Made by a program: the position numbers and the translations under genes. Below are positions 7,656 to 17,414 of a DNA stretch of 64,000 nucleotides, in pieces. Numbering within the stretch: position 1 is the first letter of the stretch; every line of letters begins with the position of its first letter. A model generated the notes under the pieces. That model saw only the letters and a program-made list of their open reading frames with translations. It searched no databases and was not told the DNA's origin. The stretch comes from Candidatus Yaniella excrementavium (GTDB lineage: Bacteria; Actinomycetota; Actinomycetes; Actinomycetales; Micrococcaceae), in the NCBI GenBank assembly GCA_019115865.1, contig DXCT01000085.1, forward strand, positions 58,067 to 122,066, read 5' to 3'.

Positions 7656-9209
7656 TTATTTCTTGGCTCTGTTGCGAACAAATTCAATGAGTGTTCGTAC
7701 CATGACTCCGGTAGCGTCTTTTCCGGTATATCCGCGTGCACCGGATTCGTTAAATGCTGGACCAGCGATATCAAGATGAGCCCAAGGCGTCTCACCCACG
7801 AAGTCACGCAAGAATGCAGCCGCACCTTGCATGCCGCCAAAACGCTCGCCGGTATTTTTCATATCTGCAACATTGGAGTCGAAACCGCCGCGAGCTTCTT
7901 CGGGAATTGGTAAATCGACGATGATCTCACCGGTGGTTGAAGCAGCGGTTGTCAGTTCCTGTCGAACGTCTTCGCGTCCCATGAGACCTGTCGTGCGAGC
8001 GCCAAGGGCAACCATGGCCGCACCGGTTAGTGTTGCGATATCTATGACGACGTCGGGGTTTTCCTCTGTTGCCGCTACCAAGGCATCAGCAAGTACAAGA
8101 CGCCCCTCTGCGTCGGTATTCATCACTTCCACGGTCTTACCGCCTCGCATGGTGATGACGTCTGAAGGTTTGATACTGGTGGCTGAGGGCATATTTTCAG
8201 CCATGGCTAACCACCCCGTGACTTGGACGTTCAATCCAAGTTCAGCAACGGCGTGGACTACTGCACCGACCGTAGCAGCACCAGCCATATCCATTTTCAT
8301 GGTTTCCATGGAGCCTGCTGGTTTCAGTGATATACCTCCACTGTCAAAGGTGATTCCTTTGCCAACCAGCGCGATATGGCCCTGGGGATTGTCGGGAGTG
8401 TAGTCGAGCTTTACTAACCGAGGCGGATTAGCTGATCCTTGTCCGACACCAAGTAGGCCTCCAAACCCGCCGTCTGCAAGCGCTTCCTCGTCGTAAATGG
8501 TCGCTTTGATCTTACTGTCTGCAACCAGTGCATCAATCTCTTCCGCGAATGTGCCAGGGAACAGATGGGAGGGGGCAGTGTTGACGAGGTCGCGTGTTAC
8601 GAAAGTTGCACGCGCTACGACTGCTGCGCTTTGTACTAGGTCATGAGCGTCGGCAATGCTGGTCACAAACTTTAGAGAGAGATTCTCGTGGTCTTCTTCG
8701 GAGTCTTCAGCTGCTTTATATCCGGAGAATGAATAGGTTCCCAGGGCTGCTCCCTCTGCCACTGCCGTGAGGTGTGCGGCACTTTCTGCTGGTAATGCAA
8801 GCGTGATATCGGTGCTAGTCGACATTTTTGCAGTAGCAGCTCCAGCAGCACGTCGTAGGGCCTCAGCAGCAATATTGCCGGGTGTGGAATCATCCAATGT
8901 CGGACTGCCCTGGGCAGGGGGTTCGGTGGAACCGAGACCGGTGAGCACAACGAGCTGAGCCTCGAACTGTGTCACTGTCCCAGGAACACGTGTGACCTCG
9001 TCTGGTTTTCCTTTAACTCCGAGTGCTTCGAGTTGGTCCTGCAGAGTAGCAACAGCGGACTCATCAAGAGCGGGGGCGACAATGACAGGTCCGTCGTCTG
9101 TGGACTGAACGCCCAGCACCAGGGCTTCGGTCTTTTCAAGCGTCGTGGTGGTTGTCAATTGAGCGGTGAATTCCGCGATGAAATCAGTGGTAGCGGCATT
9201 TTGAGCCAC
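7656..9209 (-). CDS. pepA: Leucyl aminopeptidase (M17 family)
   Basis: The GTG start at 9209 follows AAAGGACG. The 517-residue protein has a variable N-terminal domain and a C-terminal catalytic domain with the M17 metal-binding and signature motifs: VGKGITFDSGG, MKMDMAGAA and NTDAEGRLVLADAL. These bind two divalent metals that cleave N-terminal residues from peptides. It is cytosolic and probably hexameric. Its place upstream of lpdA-sucB is conserved in Actinobacteria. Some PepA proteins also bind DNA, but nothing here shows that. Confidence 0.95.
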   Translation of the reverse strand: MAQNAATTDFIAEFTAQLTTTTTLEKTEALVLGVQSTDDGPVIVAPALDESAVATLQDQLEALGVKGKPDEVTRVPGTVTQFEAQLVVLTGLGSTEPPAQGSPTLDDSTPGNIAAEALRRAAGAATAKMSTSTDITLALPAESAAHLTAVAEGAALGTYSFSGYKAAEDSEEDHENLSLKFVTSIADAHDLVQSAAVVARATFVTRDLVNTAPSHLFPGTFAEEIDALVADSKIKATIYDEEALADGGFGGLLGVGQGSANPPRLVKLDYTPDNPQGHIALVGKGITFDSGGISLKPAGSMETMKMDMAGAATVGAVVHAVAELGLNVQVTGWLAMAENMPSATSIKPSDVITMRGGKTVEVMNTDAEGRLVLADALVAATEENPDVVIDIATLTGAAMVALGARTTGLMGREDVRQELTTAASTTGEIIVDLPIPEEARGGFDSNVADMKNTGERFGGMQGAAAFLRDFVGETPWAHLDIAGPAFNESGARGYTGKDATGVMVRTLIEFVRNRAKK

Positions 9210-9370
9210 GAAATCACGTCCTTTGAGTGTTTGGCGGAATAGAATTGATTGGCTTCTCCATCATAACGATGGCGGAGAACATCGGCGAAGGAATAAGCCA
9301 AGCATGCTAAGTGTTTTGTTAACGAAGTATTTTATGCAGCTTAAGCACTAGCTGAAAGTGAGGAGCCTGC

Positions 9371-10522
9371 GTGCTCGATCCGATTGATCTGATCCGTATG
9401 TCTTCAACTGCAAAGCAACTGTTGTCGGGCACGACGTCATCTGAGCAAGCCGCTGGCGATGATCCGACCATTCACGGTCTGGATATGCTGGTAGTGTTCT
9501 CTGGATATCTTGATGCTGGCAATGTCTCAACGCAACTGGAGAATGTACTGTTGGAACGCTTGGATCACCAGCGGATAGCTACATTCGATACAGATCAACT
9601 ACTTGACTATCGTGCCCGACGCCCGCAACTACGCTTCGACGGGCGTCAATTTTTCGATTACGATGCACCGGAACTTGAACTGCATCTGTTAAAGGATCAG
9701 ATGCAGCGCCCATTTCTGTTGCTAAGTGGTCCTGAGCCTGACTATCAGTGGGATCGTTTTGTTGCTGCCCTGATGTTACTTATCGAACAATTAGACGTTG
9801 GGCTCGTGAGTTTAGTGGATGCCATACCGTTGCCGGTCCCACATACTCGTCCGCTAGGGGTAACCACACACGGCAATGCCGAAGAATTGTTGGAAGGTCT
9901 GGCGACCTGGTCTCCTAAGGGACGCATTGCTGCGGGTGTAGCTCAACTTCTGGAATTACGAGTTGCTGAAGCAGGTAGAAGAGTCAGCGGTTATACCCTC
10001 CACGTGCCGCATTATTTAGCGGATGCAACCTATCCTCAGGCTGCTGTTGCTGCTTTGGAATATGTCGGGGCAGCAATGGAGCTACTGCTGCCCAGTGAGG
10101 AATTGCGAGAGTCCGGTCGAGATGTAGAGCAGCAAATTTCGGCACAGGTACAGAACCGTCCAGAAATAGCTTCCATGTTGCACCGGTTGGAAGAACGGTT
10201 CGACGACTATGCGGAGCAATATCAAGCTCGCTCGCTCTTACTGAACCGGGATCAGGACATGCCGAATGCCGACGAGATCGGCTCAGCTGTGGAAACCTAT
10301 CTCAGTGATTATGTGCAGCAGGATGACGCGGGACTGAATCCAGAAGAGCGGGATGCTTTGGAGTACAAGGGTAAGGTGACTAAAGCGAAGCCGACCGATG
10401 CCCCCATGCGACCTTCACGTGCGGAAGTAGAACCTGGATCGATTTGGTTCATCGTTGACGAACCAAATGATGAAAATGGTGAAGGTAACGATTCCGATGG
10501 CGCAGGTCCTGACGACGAGTAA
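9371..10522 (+). CDS. PAC2 family protein
   Basis: The GTG start at 9371 lies just after GTGAGGAG. The 383-residue protein has the PAC2 pattern (HGLDMLVVFSGYLDAGNV near the N-terminus; GVTTHGNAEELLEGL in the middle) and an acidic C-terminal tail. PAC2 domains are related to the eukaryotic proteasome-assembly chaperone PSMG2. In Actinobacteria the bacterial family is common and functionally uncharacterised, and it may act in peptide or protein complex assembly. It is the first gene of a plus-strand set leading to DUF4192 and sigA. Confidence 0.85.
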   Translation: MLDPIDLIRMSSTAKQLLSGTTSSEQAAGDDPTIHGLDMLVVFSGYLDAGNVSTQLENVLLERLDHQRIATFDTDQLLDYRARRPQLRFDGRQFFDYDAPELELHLLKDQMQRPFLLLSGPEPDYQWDRFVAALMLLIEQLDVGLVSLVDAIPLPVPHTRPLGVTTHGNAEELLEGLATWSPKGRIAAGVAQLLELRVAEAGRRVSGYTLHVPHYLADATYPQAAVAALEYVGAAMELLLPSEELRESGRDVEQQISAQVQNRPEIASMLHRLEERFDDYAEQYQARSLLLNRDQDMPNADEIGSAVETYLSDYVQQDDAGLNPEERDALEYKGKVTKAKPTDAPMRPSRAEVEPGSIWFIVDEPNDENGEGNDSDGAGPDDE

Positions 10523-10619
10523 GTCATAACCCCACTCGTTTTCGTAGCCTCAATGGGGACTTATCCACAATTATTCATCTCGGGTCCCTGGAACGACAAA
10601 TGTCTTTCATGCTGGACTC

Positions 10620-11930
10620 ATGACGCAAAAGAACCAGCCTTCACATGCAAGCAATCCCCAAAACCCTGAAGAACCTCACCTCTATGTAATTCCAGGCAGT
10701 AGGAACGAACTCGAGGCTGATAATAATCGAATCGACGTCAGTTCCCCTGAAGAGGTTTTGGCGTATATCCAGTGCACTCTGGGTTTCGTCGCTAAGAATT
10801 CATTGGTTGTCGTGGCGTTTGCTGAAAGACAACTCTCAACAGTAGTTCGATGTGACCTGCCACAGCCTATTCGGCATATGTTGCGCTCCGATACACCGGA
10901 ATGTGTCACGTATATGGATTTTGGATTAACAGAATCGCAAGAACTTCAACTGATGGCCGTCGGACGCCATATTGGAGAGCTCATGGCTAGTGAATCGACA
11001 ACGACATCGTGCATAGCGCTCTACCTCTGTGATGACGTTACGATCGCTGAGCAACAAGTTTTAGCCGTGACTGGCGTTGCGAACTCTCTGATTGCCAGTC
11101 AATTTAGGCTGCAAGGAATACCAATCGACCAATCATGGTTAGTCCATGACAGCATGTTGTGGCATCTTCGCTGTGCCGCAACCACTGAATGTTTAATCCA
11201 AGGCGAAGCCGTCGGCAACCCAGAAGACACCAGGATCTTTCATGCGCTTGATCCGGCAGGGCTAACAGCTCAAGAACGGCTGCCGGCGTCTCGTAATTTA
11301 TTGTTCCCACCTGTGCCTTTAATTCCACCCGAGCATGTTGCAGACACACAGTGGTTGTTCCGTGAGCGCCCACATGTCGTACTAGATTGGCTATATTTAT
11401 GGGACAACAATGTCACTACGGGGCCCCAAATGCTTGACTCACAGCAAGTTGTTAACTTCTTAGAGTCTTTAGAACACGCACGTGTCCGAGAAGCGATACT
11501 TGCGCTGGTGTGCTTCGACTTTAACACCGCTGTTCAGGGCATGGCTGCACTGGAGAAATTTCCCTCGAGCATCACCGCTGGTGTGGATCTAGCTCCGAAT
11601 GCTCTGGATGGATTAACCGTCAAAGATTGCAGAACCGGGGGTTCTGATAGAGCACCAGATTGGCAACGGATTGCGCAACTCGAACGGTTATGCCATCAAC
11701 TTTTGCCGCTGTCCGACGCTCGGTCGGGTGGAGTGGTCGCGGGTATTTTGGTTTGGATTGAATGGGTACGCGGAAGAGGGAGCATCGCGATGACTTATGT
11801 GCGACAAGCTCGAAAGCATTTTCCAGCAGAACAGTCACTGGCCACCTTGGAAAGTTTTCTCGCGCAGGGCCGCGTGGCTGGTTGGGCTACACGGAAGGCA
11901 AGTGCATGGAGTCCCCAACACGCCGCATAA
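10620..11930 (+). CDS. DUF4192 domain-containing protein
   Basis: This is a 436-residue protein beginning at an ATG. The N-terminal SSPEEVLAYIQCTLGFVAKN followed by SLVVVAF is the typical DUF4192 opening (prediction of a division or replication-linked query, function unknown). The C-terminal third holds helix-rich regions ending in DAR..GGVVAGILVWIEWVRGRG, also typical, where small tetratricopeptide-like helices probably occur. It lies between PAC2 and sigA as in other Micrococcaceae. No catalytic motif is visible. Confidence 0.85.
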   Translation: MTQKNQPSHASNPQNPEEPHLYVIPGSRNELEADNNRIDVSSPEEVLAYIQCTLGFVAKNSLVVVAFAERQLSTVVRCDLPQPIRHMLRSDTPECVTYMDFGLTESQELQLMAVGRHIGELMASESTTTSCIALYLCDDVTIAEQQVLAVTGVANSLIASQFRLQGIPIDQSWLVHDSMLWHLRCAATTECLIQGEAVGNPEDTRIFHALDPAGLTAQERLPASRNLLFPPVPLIPPEHVADTQWLFRERPHVVLDWLYLWDNNVTTGPQMLDSQQVVNFLESLEHARVREAILALVCFDFNTAVQGMAALEKFPSSITAGVDLAPNALDGLTVKDCRTGGSDRAPDWQRIAQLERLCHQLLPLSDARSGGVVAGILVWIEWVRGRGSIAMTYVRQARKHFPAEQSLATLESFLAQGRVAGWATRKASAWSPQHAA

Positions 11931-12221
11931 GCGCAGACACCTGTCATAGACACATCGGTCGCTGTCTTATGGCATAATGTTTTGGTCTAACGGCTGTGTG
12001 GAAAAACTTGTTAAAAAGTTTTTGTCATGATGGGAACAAAACCATCTACTAGCGCGTTACACCCAATAGAGACCCTGCATCCGTGGATCTTGCAACGGTT
12101 GGACACTCGTAGTGCCCGACGGGAACAATGATTACCTAAACACGGACTTGACAGGGTCATAGGCGTGTTGATCGTGTGTGAGCTCGTTACTCATACGGCT
12201 GCCAATGAGGAAAGGACCTGA
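11931..12221. other. sigA upstream region
   Basis: This 291-bp gap contains an A/T-rich inverted repeat (AAAAACTT at 12002, AAGTTTTT at 12016) that could end DUF4192 transcripts or be part of a promoter. A good -35 hexamer TTGACA lies at 12148-12153, but the matching -10 position is poor. No open reading frame of note. Confidence 0.45.
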
Positions 12222-13472
12222 GTGACTACTACTCCAAAACAGGCGACTGCAGCAAAGGCAGCTGCTACCGAAAATGGTAAGAAGGCAACAATGGCTTCTC
12301 AAGAGTTTTCTGAAGATGAAGAGGAAGACGAGATTGTCGACGATGTGGACCTAGACGGCAAAGCCGAGGACGAAGACGTCGAGGTTGATGCTGACGGTGC
12401 TGAGGAAGAAGAAACCGTCGGAGAAGACAAAGTTGAAACCGAAATCAAAGAAACCGCAGGTCCCGAAAAGCCAGACATTGCCTCGGCTATCCGTGCTGGT
12501 GGCTTCGTTGTATCGGAGACCGAAGAAGATGCACCGCAACAGCGTGCCTTGAATGTTGTCGGAGCTACAGCCGACCCAGTCAAAGACTATCTGAAGCAAA
12601 TCGGTAAAGTAGCGCTGCTCAATGCAGCCGAAGAAGTCGATCTGGCCACTCGGATTGAAGCCGGTTTGTACGCTGAACACAAGGTTCAAGAAGAAGAATA
12701 TACCGATGTGCGTCTACGACGTGATATGCAACTAGTTATCGCAGATGGCCGTCGTGCTAAGAACCACTTGCTTGAAGCTAACCTACGTTTGGTCGTATCT
12801 CTGGCCAAGCGTTATACGGGTCGCGGCATGCTCTTCCTCGACCTGATTCAAGAGGGGAACCTCGGGTTAATCCGCGCAGTAGAGAAATTCGACTACACCA
12901 AGGGCTTTAAATTCTCCACTTATGCCACATGGTGGATTCGTCAGGCTATTACCCGTGCGATGGCCGACCAGGCTCGCACTATTCGTATTCCTGTTCACAT
13001 GGTTGAAGTAATCAATAAGTTGGCGCGTGTTCAGCGCCAGATGTTGCAGGACCTTGGACGCGAACCCACCCCCGAGGAATTGGGCACCGAGCTGGATATG
13101 ACTCCTGAAAAGGTCATTGAGGTTCAAAAATATGGGCGCGAGCCGATTTCGCTTCACACACCGCTTGGTGAAGACGGTGACTCAGAATTCGGTGATCTGA
13201 TTGAAGACTCCGAAGCTGTTGTACCGGCTGATGCAGTGGGCTTTACCCTATTGCAAGAACAGTTGCACTCGGTTTTGGATACGCTTTCCGAACGAGAAGC
13301 AGGCGTTGTGGCAATGCGTTTTGGGTTGACTGATGGTCAGCCAAAAACACTTGATGAAATTGGAAAAGTTTACGGTGTCACCCGTGAACGGATTCGTCAG
13401 ATTGAATCCAAGACTATGTCGAAGTTGCGGCACCCTTCACGCTCGCAAGTGTTGCGTGACTACCTCGAGTAA
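12222..13472 (+). CDS. sigA: Primary RNA polymerase sigma factor (sigma-70 group 1)
   Basis: The GTG start at 12222 follows GAGGAAAGGA. The first 110 residues are highly acidic ([16 protein letters not shown] and similar), as in actinobacterial SigA/HrdB region 1. Region 1.2 ([14 protein letters not shown]), region 2 ([48 protein letters not shown]), region 3 and region 4 ([20 protein letters not shown]) are complete. These bind core RNAP and the -10 and -35 elements. At 416 residues it fits the short Micrococcales form. It is followed by its own terminator. Confidence 0.97.
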   Translation: MTTTPKQATAAKAAATENGKKATMASQEFSEDEEEDEIVDDVDLDGKAEDEDVEVDADGAEEEETVGEDKVETEIKETAGPEKPDIASAIRAGGFVVSETEEDAPQQRALNVVGATADPVKDYLKQIGKVALLNAAEEVDLATRIEAGLYAEHKVQEEEYTDVRLRRDMQLVIADGRRAKNHLLEANLRLVVSLAKRYTGRGMLFLDLIQEGNLGLIRAVEKFDYTKGFKFSTYATWWIRQAITRAMADQARTIRIPVHMVEVINKLARVQRQMLQDLGREPTPEELGTELDMTPEKVIEVQKYGREPISLHTPLGEDGDSEFGDLIEDSEAVVPADAVGFTLLQEQLHSVLDTLSEREAGVVAMRFGLTDGQPKTLDEIGKVYGVTRERIRQIESKTMSKLRHPSRSQVLRDYLE

Positions 13473-13498
13473 ATCGAAGCTTGCAGAACAAGAAACTG

Positions 13499-13526
13499 AT
13501 GGAGCGGCACCATGGTGCCGCTCCAT
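13499..13526. terminator. sigA terminator (28-nt perfect palindrome plus T-run)
   Basis: A perfect palindrome (GGAGCGGCACC arms centred on CCATGG) lies 26 nt after the sigA stop and is followed by tctttt. It has no separate loop, so the hairpin must open a few central pairs. Confidence 0.85.
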
Positions 13527-13563
13527 CTTTTCGTTCGCTACAAATAGTTAGGAGCACACAGAA

Positions 13564-13606
13564 ATCCCCGGGGTAAGACTCGTTGCTTGAGGCTCACCCC
13601 GGGGAT
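13564..13606. terminator. Long inverted repeat, probable DUF7455 terminator
   Basis: Perfect 11-nt arms (ATCCCCGGGGT and ACCCCGGGGAT) flank a 21-nt loop, about 50 nt past the minus-strand DUF7455 stop. Each arm itself contains CCCCGGGG. No U-run is evident, so the role is uncertain. Confidence 0.5.
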
Positions 13607-13657
13607 AACTGTTACGGTAGCGCAGCCCGACTTGCTAAAAGCTGCACTCACCAGAAT

Positions 13658-13879
13658 CTACAGACTTGCTGCACGCTCCTGTTCAAGGCGCTGTGTTTCG
13701 TCTTGCCACACATCAGCCTGGGGACGAAGGTTTTCTTCCACCTGACGTGCGTGGTGGGCACAGAAGTACAGCTGACCACCCGAAGGTAGCACTGCACGAA
13801 CGTAAGCTTGGGCTCCGCAACGGTCGCAACGATCGGCGGCGTTGAGGGTAGGTTGCTCAAGACTAGTTGCCGTGGACAT
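13658..13879 (-). CDS. DUF7455 small zinc-ribbon-like protein
   Basis: The track gives 118 residues from 14014, but the ATG at 13879 has a near-perfect ribosome site (AGGAGG, 4 nt spacing) and starts MSTATSLEQPTL, giving 73 residues. The core RCDRCGAQAYVRAVLPSGG then FCAHHARQ supplies a CxxC and a CxHH that probably bind zinc. This is the DUF7455 family (Rv2708c-like), found near sigA in Actinobacteria. Function is unknown. The extended N-terminus in the track is non-conserved and probably 5' leader. Confidence 0.88.
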   Translation of the reverse strand: MSTATSLEQPTLNAADRCDRCGAQAYVRAVLPSGGQLYFCAHHARQVEENLRPQADVWQDETQRLEQERAASL

Positions 13880-14301
13880 TGGGCCTCCTAATTTGTGGTC
13901 CAAACTCTGTAGGTTGGTTCTTCCATCCTGACAGGTTATTCGATTCCTGTGTAGAACAACGTACCAAACATAAGAATTATGCCCGAAAGTGCTTGAGTTG
14001 CCACCGGCGAACAAAGCGTGTTCTCAACGTTGGAATACACGGTTATGTGAATATAACCAGTGGATCTATAGTGCCACTTGATCGACTATTCTCAAAGACC
14101 TGGCCTCCGCCATCCGCGCGAGGCGAAAGAAGTGGGAGCAACTTTCGGCTGGTAGTTCAAGAATGGCGAAAGTCCCAAAAAAATGACAAGAACGCATTAT
14201 TCTTACTACTAACATCCGACAGCGAGCATAGTGGTCATCCCTGCAGTTCGGGCGCAACATTGCATGTCGGCGAAAACATCCTTGAAAGGCTCAAATACTA
14301 C
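13880..14301. other. Divergent DUF7455 / parE intergenic region
   Basis: The 422-bp gap remains open in the parE frame, which explains the 846-residue track entry, but the upstream residues look non-coding (clusters of Arg/Lys/Ser without domain character). It must hold promoters for DUF7455 and parE. A small palindrome (GGTTAT-6nt-ATAACC, 14041-14058) lies mid-region and might be an operator. Confidence 0.5.
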
Positions 14302-16407
14302 GTGGTCAGACAATCCGAGTACAGTGCACGAAACCTCTCAGTCCTTGAAGGGCTTGAAGCGGTGCGTAAACGCCCGGGCATGTATATCGGGTCCACCGAC
14401 TCCCGGGGACTCATGCATTGTCTCTGGGAGATCATCGACAACTCAGTCGACGAGGCGCTTGGCGGTTACGGCCAATCGATAGACATCACCTTGTATGCTG
14501 ATGGCTCGGTTGAAGTCTCAGATAATGGCCGTGGTATTCCCATCGATATTGAACCGCGCACGGGTTTGTCAGGTGTGGAAGTTGTCTTTACCAAACTCCA
14601 TGCCGGCGGCAAATTTAGTTCTGATTCATATGCTGCAGCAGGCGGCCTGCACGGGGTAGGCGCCGCGGTCGTCAATGCACTGTCGTCACGTTTGGATGTA
14701 CAAGTAACTCGTGGCGGAAAAATATATCAACTTAGTTTCAAACGTGGCCAACCGGGACAGTTCATCGATCAGGGAAAACCCAGCGCAGATAGCACCTTCG
14801 AAGCTGTCAAGTCCGGATCAGAGGTCGATGTTGTTGGAAAAGCTAAGCGCGGTACAACTGGAACAACAGTGCGCTACTGGGCCGACACACAAATTTTTAC
14901 TCCTGATGCAACTTTTTTGTATGAAGAACTTGAACAACGTGCCCGGCAAACAGCCTTTCTCGTTCCAGGTCTGCGCATTACAGTTCGCGATGAGCGTCGA
15001 CTCACCGGAACAGCAGGAGAAAACGGTTCTCATCAAGAAGTATTCCAGTATGACGGGGGCATATCAGAATTTGTAGATCACCTGTCGCAGCTTAACCCGG
15101 TTACAGATGTATGGCGTCTGCATGGTGAAGGGAACTTCAGTGAACGCGTACCTGTCCTCGACAGCTCAGGGCAAGCTCACATGCAGGATGTTGAGCGTTC
15201 TTGTGAAGTCGATGTGGCTTTGCGCTGGGACGTCGGCTACGACACCAAAATACGAAGTTTCGTCAATATTATTGCCACCCCAAAGGGCGGATCTCACAAC
15301 ACCGGATTCGACCAAGCACTGACCAAAGTATTCCGCAAAGCCGTCGAAGCCAATGCTCGCCGTTTGAAAGCTGGAAACGATCGCGTCGAGAAAGACGACA
15401 TTCTTGCAGGCCTGACAGCAATAGTGACTGTTCGGTTGGCCGAACCACAGTTTGAAGGACAAACGAAAGAGGTGCTCGGCACCCCTGCGGCACGGCAGAT
15501 TGTTTCCAAGGTTGTTGCTGACCAGCTCACGGACATTTTGCAGTCACGTAAGCGCGCTGTGAAGCAACAGGTGGATGGACTATTAGAAAAGATCGTGGCC
15601 GAGATGAAGTCGCGCATCATGGCGCGGACGGCCAAAGAGACCCAACGTCGAAAGACCGCTTTAGAGACCTCTTCCATGCCTGCAAAATTGGCGGACTGCC
15701 GGTCGACATCGGTTGAAAATACTGAGTTATTCATTGTCGAAGGGGACTCAGCGCTGGGTACCGCGAAACTTGCGAGGTCTTCAGACTATCAAGCGTTGTT
15801 ACCCATTCGAGGGAAAATTTTGAACGTGCAGAAGGCATCAGTGGGCGAAATGCTCAGTAACGCCGAAGCCTCTGCGCTAATCCAAGTTGTTGGTGGGGGA
15901 TCAGGACGTAGTTTTGATATGGAATCGGCCCGCTATGGCAAGGTCATCTTGATGACCGACGCTGACGTCGACGGAGCCCATATTCGAACACTCCTGTTGA
16001 CCTTATTCTTTAGATATATGCGACCTATGGTAGAGGCTGGACGCGTTTATGCTGCCGTTCCGCCATTACATCGGGTTGAAGTCATCAACCCAGGTTCTAA
16101 GGCTAATGAAGTCATCTATACCTATGCTGAACACGAACTGCATGAAGTTCTAGAGCGTGTAGAAACTGAGGGTCGCAGAATTAAAGAGCCGATCCAACGA
16201 TACAAAGGTCTTGGTGAAATGGACGCGGATCAGTTGGCAGAAACAACCATGGATCCGGCTCAGCGGACACTTCGTCGGGTGAATATTGAAGAAGTGGAAA
16301 AGGCCGAAGAAATCTTTGAACTGCTCATGGGTCGTCATGTCGCACCTCGGCGAGACTTTATCATCTCGGGCGCAGAAGAACTCGACCGTCAGCAAATCGA
16401 CGCTTAG
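14302..16407 (+). CDS. parE: DNA topoisomerase IV subunit B (ParE / GyrB-like ATPase)
   Basis: The track ORF starts at 13867, but homology begins at SEYSARNLSVLEGLEAVRKR; the GTG at 14302, with GAAAGG upstream, gives 701 residues and the usual N-terminus. GHKL ATPase motifs are present (IIDNSVDEA, DNGRGIP, GGLHGVGAAVVNALS, and the QTK-type Lys in QFEGQTKEVLG). TOPRIM motifs are also present (EGDSALGTAK, LMTDADVDGAHI), as is the C-terminal RYKGLGEMDADQLAETTMDP. It pairs with ParC (29312-31843) to relax or decatenate DNA. Its stop overlaps the convergent oleD stop. Confidence 0.93.
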   Translation: MVRQSEYSARNLSVLEGLEAVRKRPGMYIGSTDSRGLMHCLWEIIDNSVDEALGGYGQSIDITLYADGSVEVSDNGRGIPIDIEPRTGLSGVEVVFTKLHAGGKFSSDSYAAAGGLHGVGAAVVNALSSRLDVQVTRGGKIYQLSFKRGQPGQFIDQGKPSADSTFEAVKSGSEVDVVGKAKRGTTGTTVRYWADTQIFTPDATFLYEELEQRARQTAFLVPGLRITVRDERRLTGTAGENGSHQEVFQYDGGISEFVDHLSQLNPVTDVWRLHGEGNFSERVPVLDSSGQAHMQDVERSCEVDVALRWDVGYDTKIRSFVNIIATPKGGSHNTGFDQALTKVFRKAVEANARRLKAGNDRVEKDDILAGLTAIVTVRLAEPQFEGQTKEVLGTPAARQIVSKVVADQLTDILQSRKRAVKQQVDGLLEKIVAEMKSRIMARTAKETQRRKTALETSSMPAKLADCRSTSVENTELFIVEGDSALGTAKLARSSDYQALLPIRGKILNVQKASVGEMLSNAEASALIQVVGGGSGRSFDMESARYGKVILMTDADVDGAHIRTLLLTLFFRYMRPMVEAGRVYAAVPPLHRVEVINPGSKANEVIYTYAEHELHEVLERVETEGRRIKEPIQRYKGLGEMDADQLAETTMDPAQRTLRRVNIEEVEKAEEIFELLMGRHVAPRRDFIISGAEELDRQQIDA

Positions 16408-17414
16408 GCCCCATAGTACTGCTGGGTCAATTGAAAGCCCTCTTCCAAAGAGATGCGGGGCTTCCACTGCAGGACTTGCTGGGTCCGACGCTGATCAAAC
16501 CAGTGCGCCGTTGACATTTGCTCAGCTAAGAAGCGCGTGATCGGCGGCTCGTCACCACGTGTTTCAGCGTCCCAGAGCGATTCGATAATGCTACCTGCGG
16601 TCTTGGCTAACCCTGAGGGAAGATCCAGGACGGGTTCTTTTGCCCCACCTGCTACGGCGATACGTCGAATCATCTCACCTATGGGGCGAGGCTGACCGTT
16701 GGTAAGGACCAGTGCCTCACCGTGAGTGGTATCGGCCGCGTGGACAGCAGTGACAATAGCTTCTACCGCATTGGCCAAAAAGAGGGTATCGACCAGCGCA
16801 GTCCCGCCATCTAACAGCGGTAATCGGTTTCGACGTGCCCGGTCGATAATACGTTCCGTCAGCTGGGTATCACCTGGTCCCCACATGAGGTGCGGGCGAA
16901 GGACAAGCACTCGAAACTCTGTTGAGTCAGCAGCAAGCGCTAAGAGCTCACCGGCGGCTTTTGTCGCTGCGTAGTTGCCGCGTGCAGTATCAGGGTCCGC
17001 AGGATCGGCATCGGCACCGATAATAGAACTACCGGAGTGCGCCACCGATGGCGAGGAAATATGTATCCAGCGTGACACTCCTGCTTCTTGTGCGGCCGTC
17101 AACATGGTGCGGGTGCCTTCAACGTTTACGTGTTCGTAGTCTTTTAGGGGCCCTGAGACGGATACCTTGGCAGCAATATGGACGACCGTGTCTATCCCTT
17201 GAACCGCACGATGGGCTGTTGCTGGATCGGTTACTGTACCTTGTATCTCGCGAACGCCCTCGAGCCCCGAGGCTGATCGTTGGAGTACTGTCACATCAGC
17301 ACCTGCATCCCGTAAAGCTTGTGCAACCCCGGAACCTAGAACACCCGACGCTCCTGTGACGAGTATGTTGTAACCGGTGAAGTCGTGTGGGACCCAGTAC
17401 ATTGAGCTAGTCAT
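16404..17414 (-). CDS. oleD: OleD, NAD(P)H-dependent 2-alkyl-3-ketoalkanoate reductase
   Basis: The ATG at 17414 (MTSSMYWVPHDF) overlaps the oleBC stop by one base (TGATG), so I prefer it to the 17459 start; this gives 336 residues. It is an extended short-chain dehydrogenase: NAD(P)-binding VTGASGVLGSGVAQAL, catalytic Ser in HISSPSVAHSG and YxxxK in NYAATKAAGE. In the Ole pathway OleD reduces the beta-keto acid made by OleA to a beta-hydroxy acid. The order oleA-oleBC-oleD on one strand supports the call over a generic 3-beta-hydroxysteroid dehydrogenase. Confidence 0.88.
   Translation of the reverse strand: MTSSMYWVPHDFTGYNILVTGASGVLGSGVAQALRDAGADVTVLQRSASGLEGVREIQGTVTDPATAHRAVQGIDTVVHIAAKVSVSGPLKDYEHVNVEGTRTMLTAAQEAGVSRWIHISSPSVAHSGSSIIGADADPADPDTARGNYAATKAAGELLALAADSTEFRVLVLRPHLMWGPGDTQLTERIIDRARRNRLPLLDGGTALVDTLFLANAVEAIVTAVHAADTTHGEALVLTNGQPRPIGEMIRRIAVAGGAKEPVLDLPSGLAKTAGSIIESLWDAETRGDEPPITRFLAEQMSTAHWFDQRRTQQVLQWKPRISLEEGFQLTQQYYGA

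Noticed and set aside
12351-12689. Minus-strand ORFs inside sigA
   Set aside because: Shadows of the acidic N-terminal coding region; Ser/Phe-rich with no domain.
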